From positions 1-9,355 of the forward strand of contig DATIXD010000182.1 in the NCBI GenBank assembly GCA_035518875.1: 9,355 nucleotides of DNA, written 5' to 3'. Origin of the DNA: DATIXD01 sp035518875 (GTDB taxonomy: Bacteria; Pseudomonadota; Gammaproteobacteria; Methylococcales; Methylococcaceae). The position numbers and the translations under genes are program-made. Positions 1 to 6,934 of the stretch are shown in pieces (positions within the stretch are counted from its first letter, which is position 1; each line of letters opens with the position of its first letter). The notes under the pieces are model-generated. The model made no database searches. It had not been told where the DNA came from and worked only from the letters and a program-made list of their open reading frames with translations.

Positions 1-186
1 AACCTGGACATCGCCGTCAATTCCGCTTTGCTGTTCGCGGCCACCTTCGGTTGGCTCCCCCCGGTGGTCGCGGCATTGCTCCACAACGGCATGACCCTCG
101 CGATCCTGGCCCGATCCATGAAACGTAACAATCAGCTCAATTCCTTGGAAAGAATGGCCGGTTCTGTCACCCCAGTGAAAACATAA
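1..186 (+). CDS. Heavy-metal P-type ATPase (P1B), C-terminal end only
   Basis: The frame is open from the first base to a TAA at 184-186, giving 61 residues of a protein that begins off the left edge. The visible part holds a hydrophobic pair (AVNSALLFAATFGWL, then PPVVAALLHNGMTLAILA) followed by a basic tail containing SMKR. The AALLHNG-x-TL-x-x-L-x-x-S pattern near the end is the last transmembrane hairpin typical of P1B-type metal-exporting ATPases, which pump soft metal ions out of the cytoplasm across the inner membrane. The catalytic DKTGT, the CPC motif and any N-terminal HMA domain lie outside the window, so the metal specificity cannot be read. It converges on the peroxidase gene at 375, with 188 bases between the two stop codons. 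A CopZ-like chaperone lies about 5 kb away on the other strand, which is suggestive only. The family call rests on this short tail. Confidence 0.66.
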   Translation, partial: NLDIAVNSALLFAATFGWLPPVVAALLHNGMTLAILARSMKRNNQLNSLERMAGSVTPVKT

Positions 187-325
187 ATTGCCGCTCCTTC
201 AAAAGTTATTTCTCCCAGGCGCCTGACGATCGACGATCCGGCATATCGTACTGGGGTAGATTTCCTTCTGGCAGGCATCGAGTGATTCAGCCGAGGCTGC
301 GGCGAACTGCCTCGCGGCTTTGCCA

Positions 326-345
326 AATGCCGGCCTCCGGGCATT
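326..345. terminator. Hairpin between convergent genes, possible terminator
   Basis: The arms AATGCC (326-331) and GGCATT (340-345) pair, and two further G-C pairs can form inside with a one-base bulge. It sits between the stop codons of the P-type ATPase (186) and the peroxidase (375), where a two-way terminator would be expected. Neither strand has a run of T directly after the stem. The six T residues on the - strand (355-360) precede the stem, so a classical intrinsic terminator is not shown. Confidence 0.28.
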
Positions 346-374
346 CAGTCCCCGAAAAAAGCGCGCTGTTGTGC

Positions 375-1259
375 TCACAATCCGATGAATGCGAGGTCGA
401 GACGGTTTGAGCGCAGCGGCGGACACCAGTAATAACCACCGGTTACCGGCCGCGAGAAGGTGAACAGTGCGTCGGTGATCCCGTCGTCGAGGCCGACCAT
501 GCGGCGAAGCACCTGCTCGAAGGCATTCAGGGATTTGCCGTAGGCGATGAATTCCAAGCCCTGTTGATCTGTGGTCGACCACGGCATGGACCGGCGGACC
601 ATGAATGCGGTCGGCTCGAACTCTTCCTGAGCAGTGCGTTTCACGTGAGCCGACTCCGGTGCGTCTTCCAGTTCCTCGTTGGTTTCCAGACTGCGGCCGA
701 TGATGGCATCGCGCTGAGCCGTGCTGTGGGTACGAAAATGAGCCAGATCATGAACCCAGCGCTGAACGGCAACGAAGCTGGAACCCGCCAGCCCTTCGCC
801 GGTTCCGACCAGGGCGATCTCCGGACTTCCTTCAGGCCCCGGATTGGCGGTGCCGTCGACGTAGCCGGTGAGATCCCGGCCGCCGGCGTAGGTAAAGGTA
901 TCCACTGCATCGTCGAGAATAAAGCTCCCATCAGTCACGGACTTGAACCATTCGGTGAGACCGAACAGCGCACCGGGATCCTGCCCGCGCAACAAAACCC
1001 ATAATGCCTGCTGAGTCGAGGGAACCGCAAAACCCGGACCCGACAGCGCGGGAAAACTTCGTAACCCGGGTATCGTGGCACCGAGCAACTTGACCAGGGG
1101 CTCGCCGATGCCAACAACACCGCAGTCCGGGCTGAATCCATCCCGAAGCCGCGTGAGCGTCGAACGAGGATCCGTTTCAGGGACTAGTCGGAAGGCGAGA
1201 GACCGGCCGCAGAGCGGCGTCGGAGATAGAATGCCGGGCTGAAAGTTTTGTCGAGTCAC
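375..1259 (-). CDS. DyP-type haem peroxidase (YfeX-like)
   Basis: A 294-residue protein, close to the usual length of bacterial class B/P DyP peroxidases, which use haem and hydrogen peroxide to oxidise dyes, phenols or porphyrins. Visible signatures are the GxxDG motif at 132-136 (GYVDG, D135 the distal acid), His205 in ESAHVKR as the likely proximal haem ligand, and Arg222 in VRRSMPW as the conserved distal arginine. No signal peptide is visible, so the enzyme should be cytoplasmic. The start is GTG at 1259-1257, and only a weak GAG lies upstream. The stop of the HU gene is 12 bases upstream on the same strand, so the two are probably co-transcribed and perhaps translationally coupled. The C-terminus ends at FIGL soon after the last conserved block and has no long tail of the kind that targets DyPs into encapsulins. 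The family assignment is firm; the natural substrate is unknown. Confidence 0.92.
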   Translation of the reverse strand: MTRQNFQPGILSPTPLCGRSLAFRLVPETDPRSTLTRLRDGFSPDCGVVGIGEPLVKLLGATIPGLRSFPALSGPGFAVPSTQQALWVLLRGQDPGALFGLTEWFKSVTDGSFILDDAVDTFTYAGGRDLTGYVDGTANPGPEGSPEIALVGTGEGLAGSSFVAVQRWVHDLAHFRTHSTAQRDAIIGRSLETNEELEDAPESAHVKRTAQEEFEPTAFMVRRSMPWSTTDQQGLEFIAYGKSLNAFEQVLRRMVGLDDGITDALFTFSRPVTGGYYWCPPLRSNRLDLAFIGL

Positions 1260-1271
1260 CTGCGTATTCGC

Positions 1272-1553
1272 TCAGCGTCCGCCGACGGCGTCTTTCAGCA
1301 CTTTCGCTGCGGTGAAGGCAGGTGCCTTGCGTGCGGCAATCTGAATGGTCTCACCTGTCGCCGGGTTTCTGCCCGTCCTTGCCGATTTTTCCTTGACCGT
1401 GATTTTACCGACACCCGGCAGAATCGCTTCGTTACCCTGGGCCAGCGATTCGCGGAGGCTGTCCCCCAGAGCGTCGATGAAATCCTCCGTGACTTTTTTG
1501 GATTGCCCGGTCCGTTCAGCCAGTACGTCGATCAGTTCTTTTTTCGTTCGCAT
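1272..1553 (-). CDS. HU-family DNA-binding protein
   Basis: A 93-residue histone-like protein of normal HU/IHF length. The N-terminal helical dimerisation part has the typical start MRTKKELIDVLAERTG. The beta-arm carries ARTGRNPATGE at 58-68, with Pro64 in the position that intercalates into bent DNA. The C-terminal block reads KAPAFTAAKVLKDAV (77-91) where HU usually has K-x-PAFKAGK-x-LKDAV, so one conserved lysine is replaced by Thr. It would bind and bend DNA as a dimer in the nucleoid. The ATG at 1553-1551 has a good Shine-Dalgarno, AAGGAA (- strand of 1559-1564), at normal spacing. It is the first gene of a probable two-gene unit with the DyP peroxidase and is divergent from uup. The sequence fits generic HU better than IHF alpha or beta, so no subunit symbol is given. 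Confidence 0.93.
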   Translation of the reverse strand: MRTKKELIDVLAERTGQSKKVTEDFIDALGDSLRESLAQGNEAILPGVGKITVKEKSARTGRNPATGETIQIAARKAPAFTAAKVLKDAVGGR

Positions 1554-1633
1554 TAGAGTTCCTTGTTGTTCATGGATGAAAACTCGGGAATCGACCAGTC
1601 AGGCTTCGGCCGGAACGATCCCCGTCGTGAAAA

Positions 1634-1661
1634 GTTCTACAACAAAATCACGAAATGTCTA
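1634..1661 (-). promoter_or_regulatory. Possible sigma70-like promoter for the HU gene
   Basis: On the - strand TAGACA (1661-1656) resembles a -35 box at 5 of 6 positions. After 16 bases comes TAGAAC (1639-1634), 4 of 6 to the -10 consensus. Transcription would start near 1627 and leave a leader of about 70 bases before the HU start at 1553. The match is moderate and was found by eye. Confidence 0.3.
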
Positions 1662-1814
1662 GGGGGTGAGGCTGCTCAGAAATACCTCGCGATGGCCGTA
1701 AGTCATAGCAGGACACCGATTTCCAAATGCCCATAAGACCTTCCTGATCAATTTTAACTTCTTGATTGGGAAATAAGTAAATGCCAATCGATTAGGCGGT
1801 TCCTCACTGACGTC

Positions 1815-1834
1815 GGCATGGTATTCGCCATGCC
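1815..1834. repeat. Inverted repeat upstream of uup
   Basis: Perfect 7-base arms GGCATGG (1815-1821) and CCATGCC (1828-1834) flank a 6-base loop (TATTCG), 54 bases before the uup ATG. It could be a leader hairpin or an operator. The sequence alone does not decide. Confidence 0.4.
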
Positions 1835-1888
1835 ATCCGCGCATTTCCGGTAGACTATTCTGTTCCAGCTCAACCCTAGCGACGACCC

Positions 1889-3760
1889 ATGCCATTTATC
1901 CGCCTCGCTGATGTTTCCATCGCCTTCGGTATTCATCCCGTGCTCGACCACGTCGATTTCCAGCTCGACCCCGGCGAGCGGGTTGGCCTTATCGGCCGCA
2001 ACGGCGAGGGCAAATCCACGCTGATGAAGGCAATCGCCGGCCTGATTCCTGCGGACAGCGGCGAGATCTGGCGGCAACCGGGGATCAAGATCGCCATGCT
2101 CGAACAGGCGCCCGCCCTGCCGGAACAAGCGACGATTTACGAAGCCGTCGCGGACGCGCTGGGCGACATCGGCCACTGGATCGCCGAATACCACCGGCTT
2201 GCTGCCTCGGCCGATTGCGATTTGGAAGCACTGGGACGCCTGCAACACCGCCTCGAAAGCCAGGACGGTTGGCGTTTACAACAACGGGTCGAAACCATTC
2301 TGAGCCGTCTCGACCTGCCGGGTGACCAACCTGTTGCCGGTCTTTCCGGCGGCTGGCAGCGTCGGCTCGCTCTGGCGAGGGCCTTGGCGATCGAACCCGA
2401 CGTCCTGTTGCTGGACGAACCGACCAACCACCTCGACCTGGAGGCCATTCTCTGGTTGGAAGAGCATTTGCAAGGGTTCTCGGGCGCGATCCTGTTGATT
2501 ACCCACGACCGGGCCTTCCTGCAAAAGATCGCCACCCGAATCGTCGACCTGGATCGTGGCAAGCTCACCTCCTGGCCGGGTGAGTACGCCGATTTCCTGG
2601 TAAAAAAAGCCGCTGCCCTGGAAGAGGAGGAGAGGCACAACGCACTGTTCGACAAAAAGCTCGCCCAGGAGGAAGCCTGGATACGCCAAGGCATCAAGGC
2701 ACGCCGCACCCGCAACGAGGGTCGGGTACGCGCGCTGAAAAAGCTGCGGGCCGAAAGGGCCGAGCGCCGGCTCAAGCCGGGACGGGCGAAAATCGAGATG
2801 GAACAATCCCAGCGCTCGGGCAAGCTGGTGATCGAGGCCGAGAACGTCGGCTTCGCTTATGAAGACAAAACGGTCGTGAGGGATTTTTCCACCACGATCA
2901 TGCGGGGTGATCGGATCGGCCTGATCGGACCGAACGGGGCAGGCAAATCCACGCTGCTGAAAATCCTGCTGAAACAATTGGAGCCACAGTCCGGATCGGT
3001 GCGTCACGGCACCCGCCTGAACATCGCCTATTTCGACCAGCTCCGCGCCGAGTTGGACCCAGACCAGACCCTGGCCGATGCAGTAGGCGATGGCAAGGAT
3101 TATGTGGACATCAACGGCCAACGGGTGCACATCATGTCCTATCTGGGCAATTTTCTGTTTCCGCCCGCGCGCGCCCGATCGCCCGTGCGCAGCCTTTCCG
3201 GCGGCGAGCGAAACCGCGCATTCTTGGCGCGATTGTTCAGTCAGCCATGCAACCTGTTGGTGATGGACGAGCCGACCAACGATCTGGACGTGGAGACCCT
3301 GGAATTGCTGGAAGAATTGCTGGCCGACTTCGAGGGCACGCTAATCCTGGTCAGCCATGACCGCGCTTTCATCGACAACGTCGTCACCCACATTTTGGTG
3401 TTCGAGGGTGAAGGCAGGATAGGCGAATACGTGGGCGGTTATTCGGACTGGCTGGCGCAGGTCAAACAAGCCGAAACCCCGAAGGCTGCGGCGCCCGCTC
3501 AACCTAAGTCTGAACCGGCGAAAGCGCAAAGGGCAAGAACAAAGCTCGGTTACAAAGAGCAGCGGGAACTAGAAGCCCTGCCGGCGCAAATCGAGGAGTT
3601 GGAGAACCGGCAAGCGGCGCTCAACGCGCGGATCAACTCGGCAGATTTTTATAAACAGGAACAAACCGATGTGAAGCGGGTTCTGGATGAGACCCGGGAA
3701 CTGCAGGGAAGACTGGAAGAAGCCTATGATCGATGGAACGAACTGGAATCCATGAGTTGA
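1889..3760 (+). CDS. uup: ABC-F ATPase Uup
   Basis: A 623-residue soluble ATPase with two ABC modules and no membrane segments. Module 1 has Walker A GRNGEGKS (36-43), signature LSGGWQRR (152-159) and Walker B with DEPTNHLD (176-183). A charged helical linker (about 240-305) follows. Module 2 has Walker A GPNGAGKS (347-354), signature LSGGERNR (436-443) and DEPTNDLD (460-467). After a flexible Ala/Pro/Lys-rich stretch (528-550) a coiled coil runs from about 553 to the end. This order, DEPTNDLD in the second module and the C-terminal coiled coil are typical of Uup, about 635 residues in E. coli. Uup acts at ribosomes or on branched DNA and limits precise excision of transposons. The ATG start lacks a strong Shine-Dalgarno. 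It is divergent from HU and convergent with mdh. An EttA-like or resistance ABC-F is less likely because of the C-terminal domain. Confidence 0.93.
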   Translation: MPFIRLADVSIAFGIHPVLDHVDFQLDPGERVGLIGRNGEGKSTLMKAIAGLIPADSGEIWRQPGIKIAMLEQAPALPEQATIYEAVADALGDIGHWIAEYHRLAASADCDLEALGRLQHRLESQDGWRLQQRVETILSRLDLPGDQPVAGLSGGWQRRLALARALAIEPDVLLLDEPTNHLDLEAILWLEEHLQGFSGAILLITHDRAFLQKIATRIVDLDRGKLTSWPGEYADFLVKKAAALEEEERHNALFDKKLAQEEAWIRQGIKARRTRNEGRVRALKKLRAERAERRLKPGRAKIEMEQSQRSGKLVIEAENVGFAYEDKTVVRDFSTTIMRGDRIGLIGPNGAGKSTLLKILLKQLEPQSGSVRHGTRLNIAYFDQLRAELDPDQTLADAVGDGKDYVDINGQRVHIMSYLGNFLFPPARARSPVRSLSGGERNRAFLARLFSQPCNLLVMDEPTNDLDVETLELLEELLADFEGTLILVSHDRAFIDNVVTHILVFEGEGRIGEYVGGYSDWLAQVKQAETPKAAAPAQPKSEPAKAQRARTKLGYKEQRELEALPAQIEELENRQAALNARINSADFYKQEQTDVKRVLDETRELQGRLEEAYDRWNELESMS

Positions 3761-3808
3761 ATGTTATCGATATGGCCCAAATCGGTCGGTAGGACATGAC
3801 TGATCTTT

Positions 3809-3828
3809 GCCCACCGAATTGGGTGGGC
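3809..3828. terminator. Hairpin between uup and mdh, possible two-way terminator
   Basis: A perfect 7-base GC-rich stem, GCCCACC (3809-3815) and GGTGGGC (3822-3828), surrounds a 6-base loop 49 bases after the uup stop. A second small hairpin, GCGGG/CCCGC (3848-3852 and 3859-3863), lies just before the mdh stop. There is no T-run after the stem on either strand, so any termination would not be of the standard intrinsic type. The paired elements could also be a dispersed intergenic repeat. Confidence 0.35.
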
Positions 3829-3864
3829 GATGCGCGACTGCCGCTTAGCGGGCTGCAACCCGCC

Positions 3865-4842
3865 TTACAAGAGGTGTTTCACCGTCTCCTGCTCGGCCTG
3901 CAATTCGGCCTCGGACAGATGCATCCGCTCACGGCTGAAGTCGTCGATGGCTAAGCCCTGTACGATCTGGTATTCACCGTCGCGAACGGTGACGGGAAAC
4001 GAATAGACCAAGCCTTCCGCTATGCCATAGCTGCCGTCGCTGAGGATGGCCATGCTTACCCAATCATCTTCGGGCGTCCCCTTGATCCAGTTGCGCATTT
4101 GACCGATTGCGGCATGGGCGGCGGAGGCGGCGCTCGATTTGCCCCGTACCTCGATGACCACCGCGCCGCGCTTCTGCACGGTGGGAATGAAATCGTCGCG
4201 GAACCAACTCTGTTCCACCTGTTCCAGCGCAAACCGCCCCCGCACCAGGGCATGATGCAAATCGGGATACTGGGTGCTAGAGTGATTGCCCCAGATGATG
4301 ACTTTCCTGATCTCCTCGACCGAGCAATTGCACCGATTCGCCAAAAGGCTCACGGCGCGGTTGTGGTCCAGCCGGGTCATAGCCGAAAAGCTCTTAGGAG
4401 GAAGATCAGGCGCGTTTCTCAAGGCGATGAGCGCATTGGTGTTGGCGGGGTTGCCGATGACCAGCACTTTCACGCTACGTTTGGCCGCCTCATTGAGCGC
4501 CTGGCCTTGGCGCGAAAAGATCTCTGCGTTTACCTGCAGGAGATCACGGCGTTCCATTCCGGGGCCCCGCGGTTTGGCGCCGATCAGAAAGGCTAGGTCC
4601 GCGTTTTCGAATACTTCGTACGGATCGGACGATACGATGACGCCGGCCAGCAGCGGCGACGCACAATCGGTCAATTCCATCACCACGCCTTGTACGGCCG
4701 TCATGGCCTCGGGCACCTCCAAAAGACGCAGAACGACCGGTTGATCCGCGCCTGCCAGATCGCCCGCGATGAGGCGAAAAAGCAGGGCATAGCTGATTTG
4801 TCCCGCGGCGCCCGTAACGGCGATTTGCACCGGCGTTTTCAT
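3865..4842 (-). CDS. mdh: Malate dehydrogenase (NAD-dependent, type 2)
   Basis: It interconverts malate and oxaloacetate with NAD in the TCA cycle, in the cytoplasm. With the ATG at 4842 the protein is 325 residues, the usual size of the cytosolic-type bacterial enzyme and longer than the about 312 of the E. coli type. Visible signatures are the Rossmann loop GAAGQI (11-16), the substrate loop with Arg92 and Arg98 (KPRGPGMERR), GNPANTN (130-136), Asp159 and Arg162 in RLDHNR, and the catalytic His187 in WGNHSS. These numbers match those known for Thermus malate dehydrogenase. An in-frame TTG lies one codon upstream (4845). The ATG is preferred because AAGG stands at better spacing from it. The gene stands alone: uup converges on it, and the copZ-like gene ends 325 bases upstream. 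All catalytic residues are present, so it should be active. Confidence 0.96.
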   Translation of the reverse strand: MKTPVQIAVTGAAGQISYALLFRLIAGDLAGADQPVVLRLLEVPEAMTAVQGVVMELTDCASPLLAGVIVSSDPYEVFENADLAFLIGAKPRGPGMERRDLLQVNAEIFSRQGQALNEAAKRSVKVLVIGNPANTNALIALRNAPDLPPKSFSAMTRLDHNRAVSLLANRCNCSVEEIRKVIIWGNHSSTQYPDLHHALVRGRFALEQVEQSWFRDDFIPTVQKRGAVVIEVRGKSSAASAAHAAIGQMRNWIKGTPEDDWVSMAILSDGSYGIAEGLVYSFPVTVRDGEYQIVQGLAIDDFSRERMHLSEAELQAEQETVKHLL

Positions 4843-5167
4843 CAAATTACCTTATGTTCTGACCATTTCAGGGTGAATCCCCATCGATCACTAGCTGACC
4901 TGTCACATTGCTTGTCGATTCAGCGCTCCTTCCCGCCCCGCAATCGCCGCAGGCGAGCGGTTCCTACCTGGCAAACCGGCTCTCGGTAGGCCGCGTTACC
5001 TGAACCCGCGCGGGCTCGGGCTTAATATCCCGGCTGCAATTGAAACTCGGCTATTGGACGGCATCCGGCCATGAAAATCAACCTCGGTCATGGTTGCAAC
5101 GGGCCGGAAATCAAGGCATTCGGCCACCGCAGCGAGTCGGCGGGGAACCGGCTCGAGCCGAGGACCG
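4843..5167. other. Intergenic region upstream of mdh
   Basis: These 325 bases lie between the 3' end of the copZ-like gene and the 5' end of mdh, both on the - strand. No gene is supported. Visible items are the mdh Shine-Dalgarno (AAGG just before 4842), a 10-base GC palindrome CCCGCGCGGG (5005-5014) and a 12-base palindrome CGGCTCGAGCCG (5149-5160). The 12-base palindrome starts 7 bases after the copZ stop and may end that transcript, although no T-run follows. A promoter for mdh should lie here, but I see only weak candidates. Confidence 0.45.
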
Positions 5168-5374
5168 CTATGCCGGCGTGAAGCCTTTCTCGGCGATGAC
5201 CTTCCTAATTGCACCCAAGTCGACCGCACCTTCCTCATACTCGATCTCGACAATGCCTTGCTGGTGCTCCGCTTTGACCGACAGCACGCCCGCGCAAGCC
5301 TTGACCGCCTCCTCGATCGTGTTCGAACAGCCACTGCACTTCATGCCCTTCACATTCAAAACCGTTTTCTTCAT
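5168..5374 (-). CDS. CopZ-like heavy-metal-associated (HMA) chaperone
   Basis: A small soluble protein of 68 residues consisting of one HMA domain. The metal site is GMKCSGC at 10-16, with Cys13 and Cys16 as ligands. The rest follows the ferredoxin-like fold of copper chaperones (NTIEEAV helix, then VEIEYEEGAVDLGAIRKVI and a final GFTPA). Such proteins carry Cu(I) or similar soft metals to P1B-type ATPases. The start at 5374 is chosen because MKKTVLNVKGM is the normal family beginning and AAAGAGG lies just upstream, although its spacing is short. An upstream in-frame ATG at 5434 would add 20 non-conserved residues. A perfect -10 box TATAAT lies on the - strand at 5459-5454 but has no good -35 box, so a promoter is possible and not shown. 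The preceding gene on the same strand ends at 5455. Metal identity is not readable from the sequence. Confidence 0.9.
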   Translation of the reverse strand: MKKTVLNVKGMKCSGCSNTIEEAVKACAGVLSVKAEHQQGIVEIEYEEGAVDLGAIRKVIAEKGFTPA

Positions 5375-5454
5375 GACCTCTTTCTCACTTTCGCTAGGAT
5401 TCAAACGATGCTGCCGGCCTGGGCGGTATATCATCCGCCCATTCGGTAACCCAA

Positions 5455-5739
5455 TTATAAGGGCATCCCGGATAAGCGCGGCTCGAGTTGCCCACCAGAG
5501 AGGTTCCGAGCCTGCAGTTTCGGCGATTTTACGTTCAGAGGAACCGCCGGCAGATCGAATTGACCGTAGCTCTTGACCAGACCGAAAGCCGCGCGGCCGA
5601 CCAGGATACCGACCACGATGTTGGCGACCAGCACCGGCGGGCGAAGCCGAACGGAAGCCTTACCGGACCAACACCGAGATGATCCGTAGCGGCGCCAATT
5701 CGATAAAGGGGCTTTGGATCGCGGATCTTCCGGAAGCAT
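5455..5739 (-). CDS. Hypothetical small protein with one possible membrane helix
   Basis: I do not recognise this protein. From the ATG at 5739 it would have 94 residues. This start is chosen because AAGGA stands 7 bases upstream, whereas the earlier in-frame ATG at 5778 has only a weak site. The N-terminal third is basic (RSK, NWRRYG, KASVRLR). Residues 35-54 form a hydrophobic stretch (PPVLVANIVVGILVG and on) that contains one Arg. The C-terminal 40 residues are polar with several prolines. A basic side before the helix predicts N-in topology. It lies on the same strand as, and 80 bases before, the copZ-like gene, and follows the DUF2231 gene by about 230 bases. The reading could also be a chance frame or the remnant of a longer gene, since another frame overlaps it for most of its length. 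Confidence 0.38.
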   Translation of the reverse strand: MLPEDPRSKAPLSNWRRYGSSRCWSGKASVRLRPPVLVANIVVGILVGRAAFGLVKSYGQFDLPAVPLNVKSPKLQARNLSGGQLEPRLSGMPL

Positions 5740-5792
5740 CGCTGGTTCCTTATACAAACCGATTTCCTCTCGATCCATGTGAAGCTCGGCCT

Positions 5793-5806
5793 AGTGATCA
5801 ATCACT
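5793..5806. repeat. Short palindrome upstream of the small hypothetical gene
   Basis: AGTGAT and ATCACT are perfect 6-base arms around CA. The site lies 54 bases before the chosen start at 5739 on the - strand, a possible operator position. A palindrome of this length can arise by chance. Confidence 0.22.
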
Positions 5807-5968
5807 CAGGGCCGCAAGCCGGAAACTGCCATTGACGAGTGAATGGTATGGCGTTGGTAAAGCGCCCCGTACAATGCAAGTTCCATTACAGGAACCTTAT
5901 CCAAAGGCCTTTACTTTCGAGACGAGCGGTAATTCCAGTGGGTACCGACTAGATCGCATGGGCTTTGG

Positions 5969-6724
5969 TTAAGGCGCGGTGTTCGGTTCGTGCTCATGCT
6001 CATGCTCATGCTCATGTTCGTGCGCATCCTCATCCTCGTGCTCGTGCAACTGCCCGTCTTCGACATTCTGTTCGGACGCCGTGTCGGCAGGGTGATGGTG
6101 TTCGTCAGGCTGCTGCAGGCTCTTCACCCCCACACCATACTGGTAAACCATGAGCCCGCCCAGATCGGCGCCGAGAAACAGGCAGATCACCATGATCGCC
6201 GCTAGGGACAGATGTAAGGATTTCGCCATCGGCGAAAAATTCGCCTTCGCCGCGATCCGCCACGCTGCCAGGACCAGTGACAAGCTCGCTACCGTGATGC
6301 CCAATCGGCCATGCCATCCCATGATGGCGTGCACCTCTTCGCCGTGCGGAACCGTGTCTTCGGCGACCAAGCCGGCCGCTACCGCCATGAGCGCTCCCAA
6401 CACGCCTAGGTAAAGCAACCAGCTGGCGGTGCGGCGGAGTTCTTCCTTGCGCAGCGCAACACCGGCCAATTCGAAGAGAAAGAAAGCGGTGAGAAAGCCG
6501 ATCGGGAAGTGCACGATGAGCGGGTGTACATTCGAAGCTAGCGCTTTGACGCCCGGAAAGAATTCAAATGATGCGCCCGATTCGAGAATGCCCGTGATCT
6601 TTTCCAGAAAGCCGTCGAGGAGCCCGACCCAACCGCCGCCCGTCGAGCCGTCACCCCCGCCATGCACCGCCGGCAGGAGCCCGCCATTTTCGGACACGTC
6701 CGGAATCAGATGAAATTTGAACAC
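5969..6724 (-). CDS. DUF2231 membrane protein with His/Glu-rich tail
   Basis: A 251-residue inner-membrane protein. The block NVHPLIVHFPIGF (65-77) and the end of the core, DLGGLMVYQYGVGV (187-200), are hallmarks of DUF2231, a family of unknown function that resembles haem-binding membrane proteins. Four helices are visible at about 70-90, 102-121, 139-157 and 171-190. Conserved histidines sit at 67, 72, 127, 132 and 138. Positive charges in the loops 91-101 and 156-168 place those inside, so the N-terminal 65 residues and the C-terminal tail should face the periplasm. The tail has HHH at 209-211 and alternating HE pairs at 227-246, 11 His in the last 43 residues, and looks able to bind metal ions. 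The start is GTG at 6724 with GGGAG at good spacing. It is divergent from the CaCA antiporter and upstream of two small genes on the same strand. A metal-related role is inference. Confidence 0.85.
   Translation of the reverse strand: MFKFHLIPDVSENGGLLPAVHGGGDGSTGGGWVGLLDGFLEKITGILESGASFEFFPGVKALASNVHPLIVHFPIGFLTAFFLFELAGVALRKEELRRTASWLLYLGVLGALMAVAAGLVAEDTVPHGEEVHAIMGWHGRLGITVASLSLVLAAWRIAAKANFSPMAKSLHLSLAAIMVICLFLGADLGGLMVYQYGVGVKSLQQPDEHHHPADTASEQNVEDGQLHEHEDEDAHEHEHEHEHEHEPNTAP
5985..6044. repeat. Hexanucleotide repeat array coding the HE tail
   Basis: Four perfect copies of TGCTCA run from 5991 to 6014, with diverged copies (TGTTCG, TGCGCA, TCCTCA, TCCTCG, TGCTCG) continuing to 6044. 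On the coding (-) strand this reads as CAT-GAG codons for His-Glu with some Asp. Because the unit is six bases, gain or loss of copies by slippage would change the tail length without breaking the frame. Confidence 0.85.
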
Positions 6725-6788
6725 GTTCGCTCCCAGGATATGTGGTGGTTGAATGATTCGAGGTCCACGGCTTCGTTCCGGCTGCCGC

Positions 6789-6820
6789 CGTCACGTCTCA
6801 TTAGTCACCCTGTCGTGACG
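6789..6820. promoter_or_regulatory. Inverted repeat, candidate operator
   Basis: The arms CGTCACG (6789-6795) and CGTGACG (6814-6820) are perfect complements with 18 bases between them. A third GTCAC half-site lies inside (6804-6808). The site is about 65-95 bases before the DUF2231 start on the - strand, a place where a regulator could act. No regulator family is recognised. Confidence 0.28.
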
Positions 6821-6934
6821 CAAGTTTCGCAGAGGGATGTCGAATTTTGAATACCAGTGTCGCTTTCGGCCGCTCAGCTGTCGGCATGGCCGTGCGACTG
6901 ACTTGTTTCCCGATGACACTACCTGCCAACCATG

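Larger units (their letters stand above)
1554..1888. other. Divergent intergenic region, HU gene / uup
   Basis: These 335 bases have no convincing gene. They hold the HU Shine-Dalgarno, a possible HU promoter (1634-1661) and an inverted repeat close to uup (1815-1834). The part around 1740-1790 is noticeably AT-rich compared with its surroundings, as promoter regions often are. I could not identify a well-matched promoter for uup. Confidence 0.5.

Noticed and set aside
375..470. DyP peroxidase as encapsulin cargo
   Set aside because: The C-terminus has no extension with a cargo-loading peptide, and no encapsulin gene lies nearby.
199..582. - strand frame overlapping the peroxidase 3' end
   Set aside because: Most of it overlaps the DyP gene in another frame, and the non-overlapping part has no recognisable domain or start signal.
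2276..3130. Long - strand frame inside uup
   Set aside because: It is the antisense shadow of uup, whose ABC motifs are complete in the + frame.
4845..4845. TTG start for malate dehydrogenase
   Set aside because: The ATG at 4842 has better Shine-Dalgarno spacing and fits the normal family N-terminus.
5454..5459. Perfect TATAAT on the - strand before copZ
   Set aside because: No -35 box lies at 16-18 bases, and it overlaps the stop of the preceding frame, so it is not listed as a promoter.
5806..5886. A 26-codon - strand frame with AAGG upstream, between the DUF2231 gene and the small hypothetical gene
   Set aside because: It is too short to judge, with no motif or membrane segment; kept only as a note.
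5991..6044. Repeats considered as a CRISPR-like array
   Set aside because: The units are six-base tandem copies within a coding frame, with no spacers.
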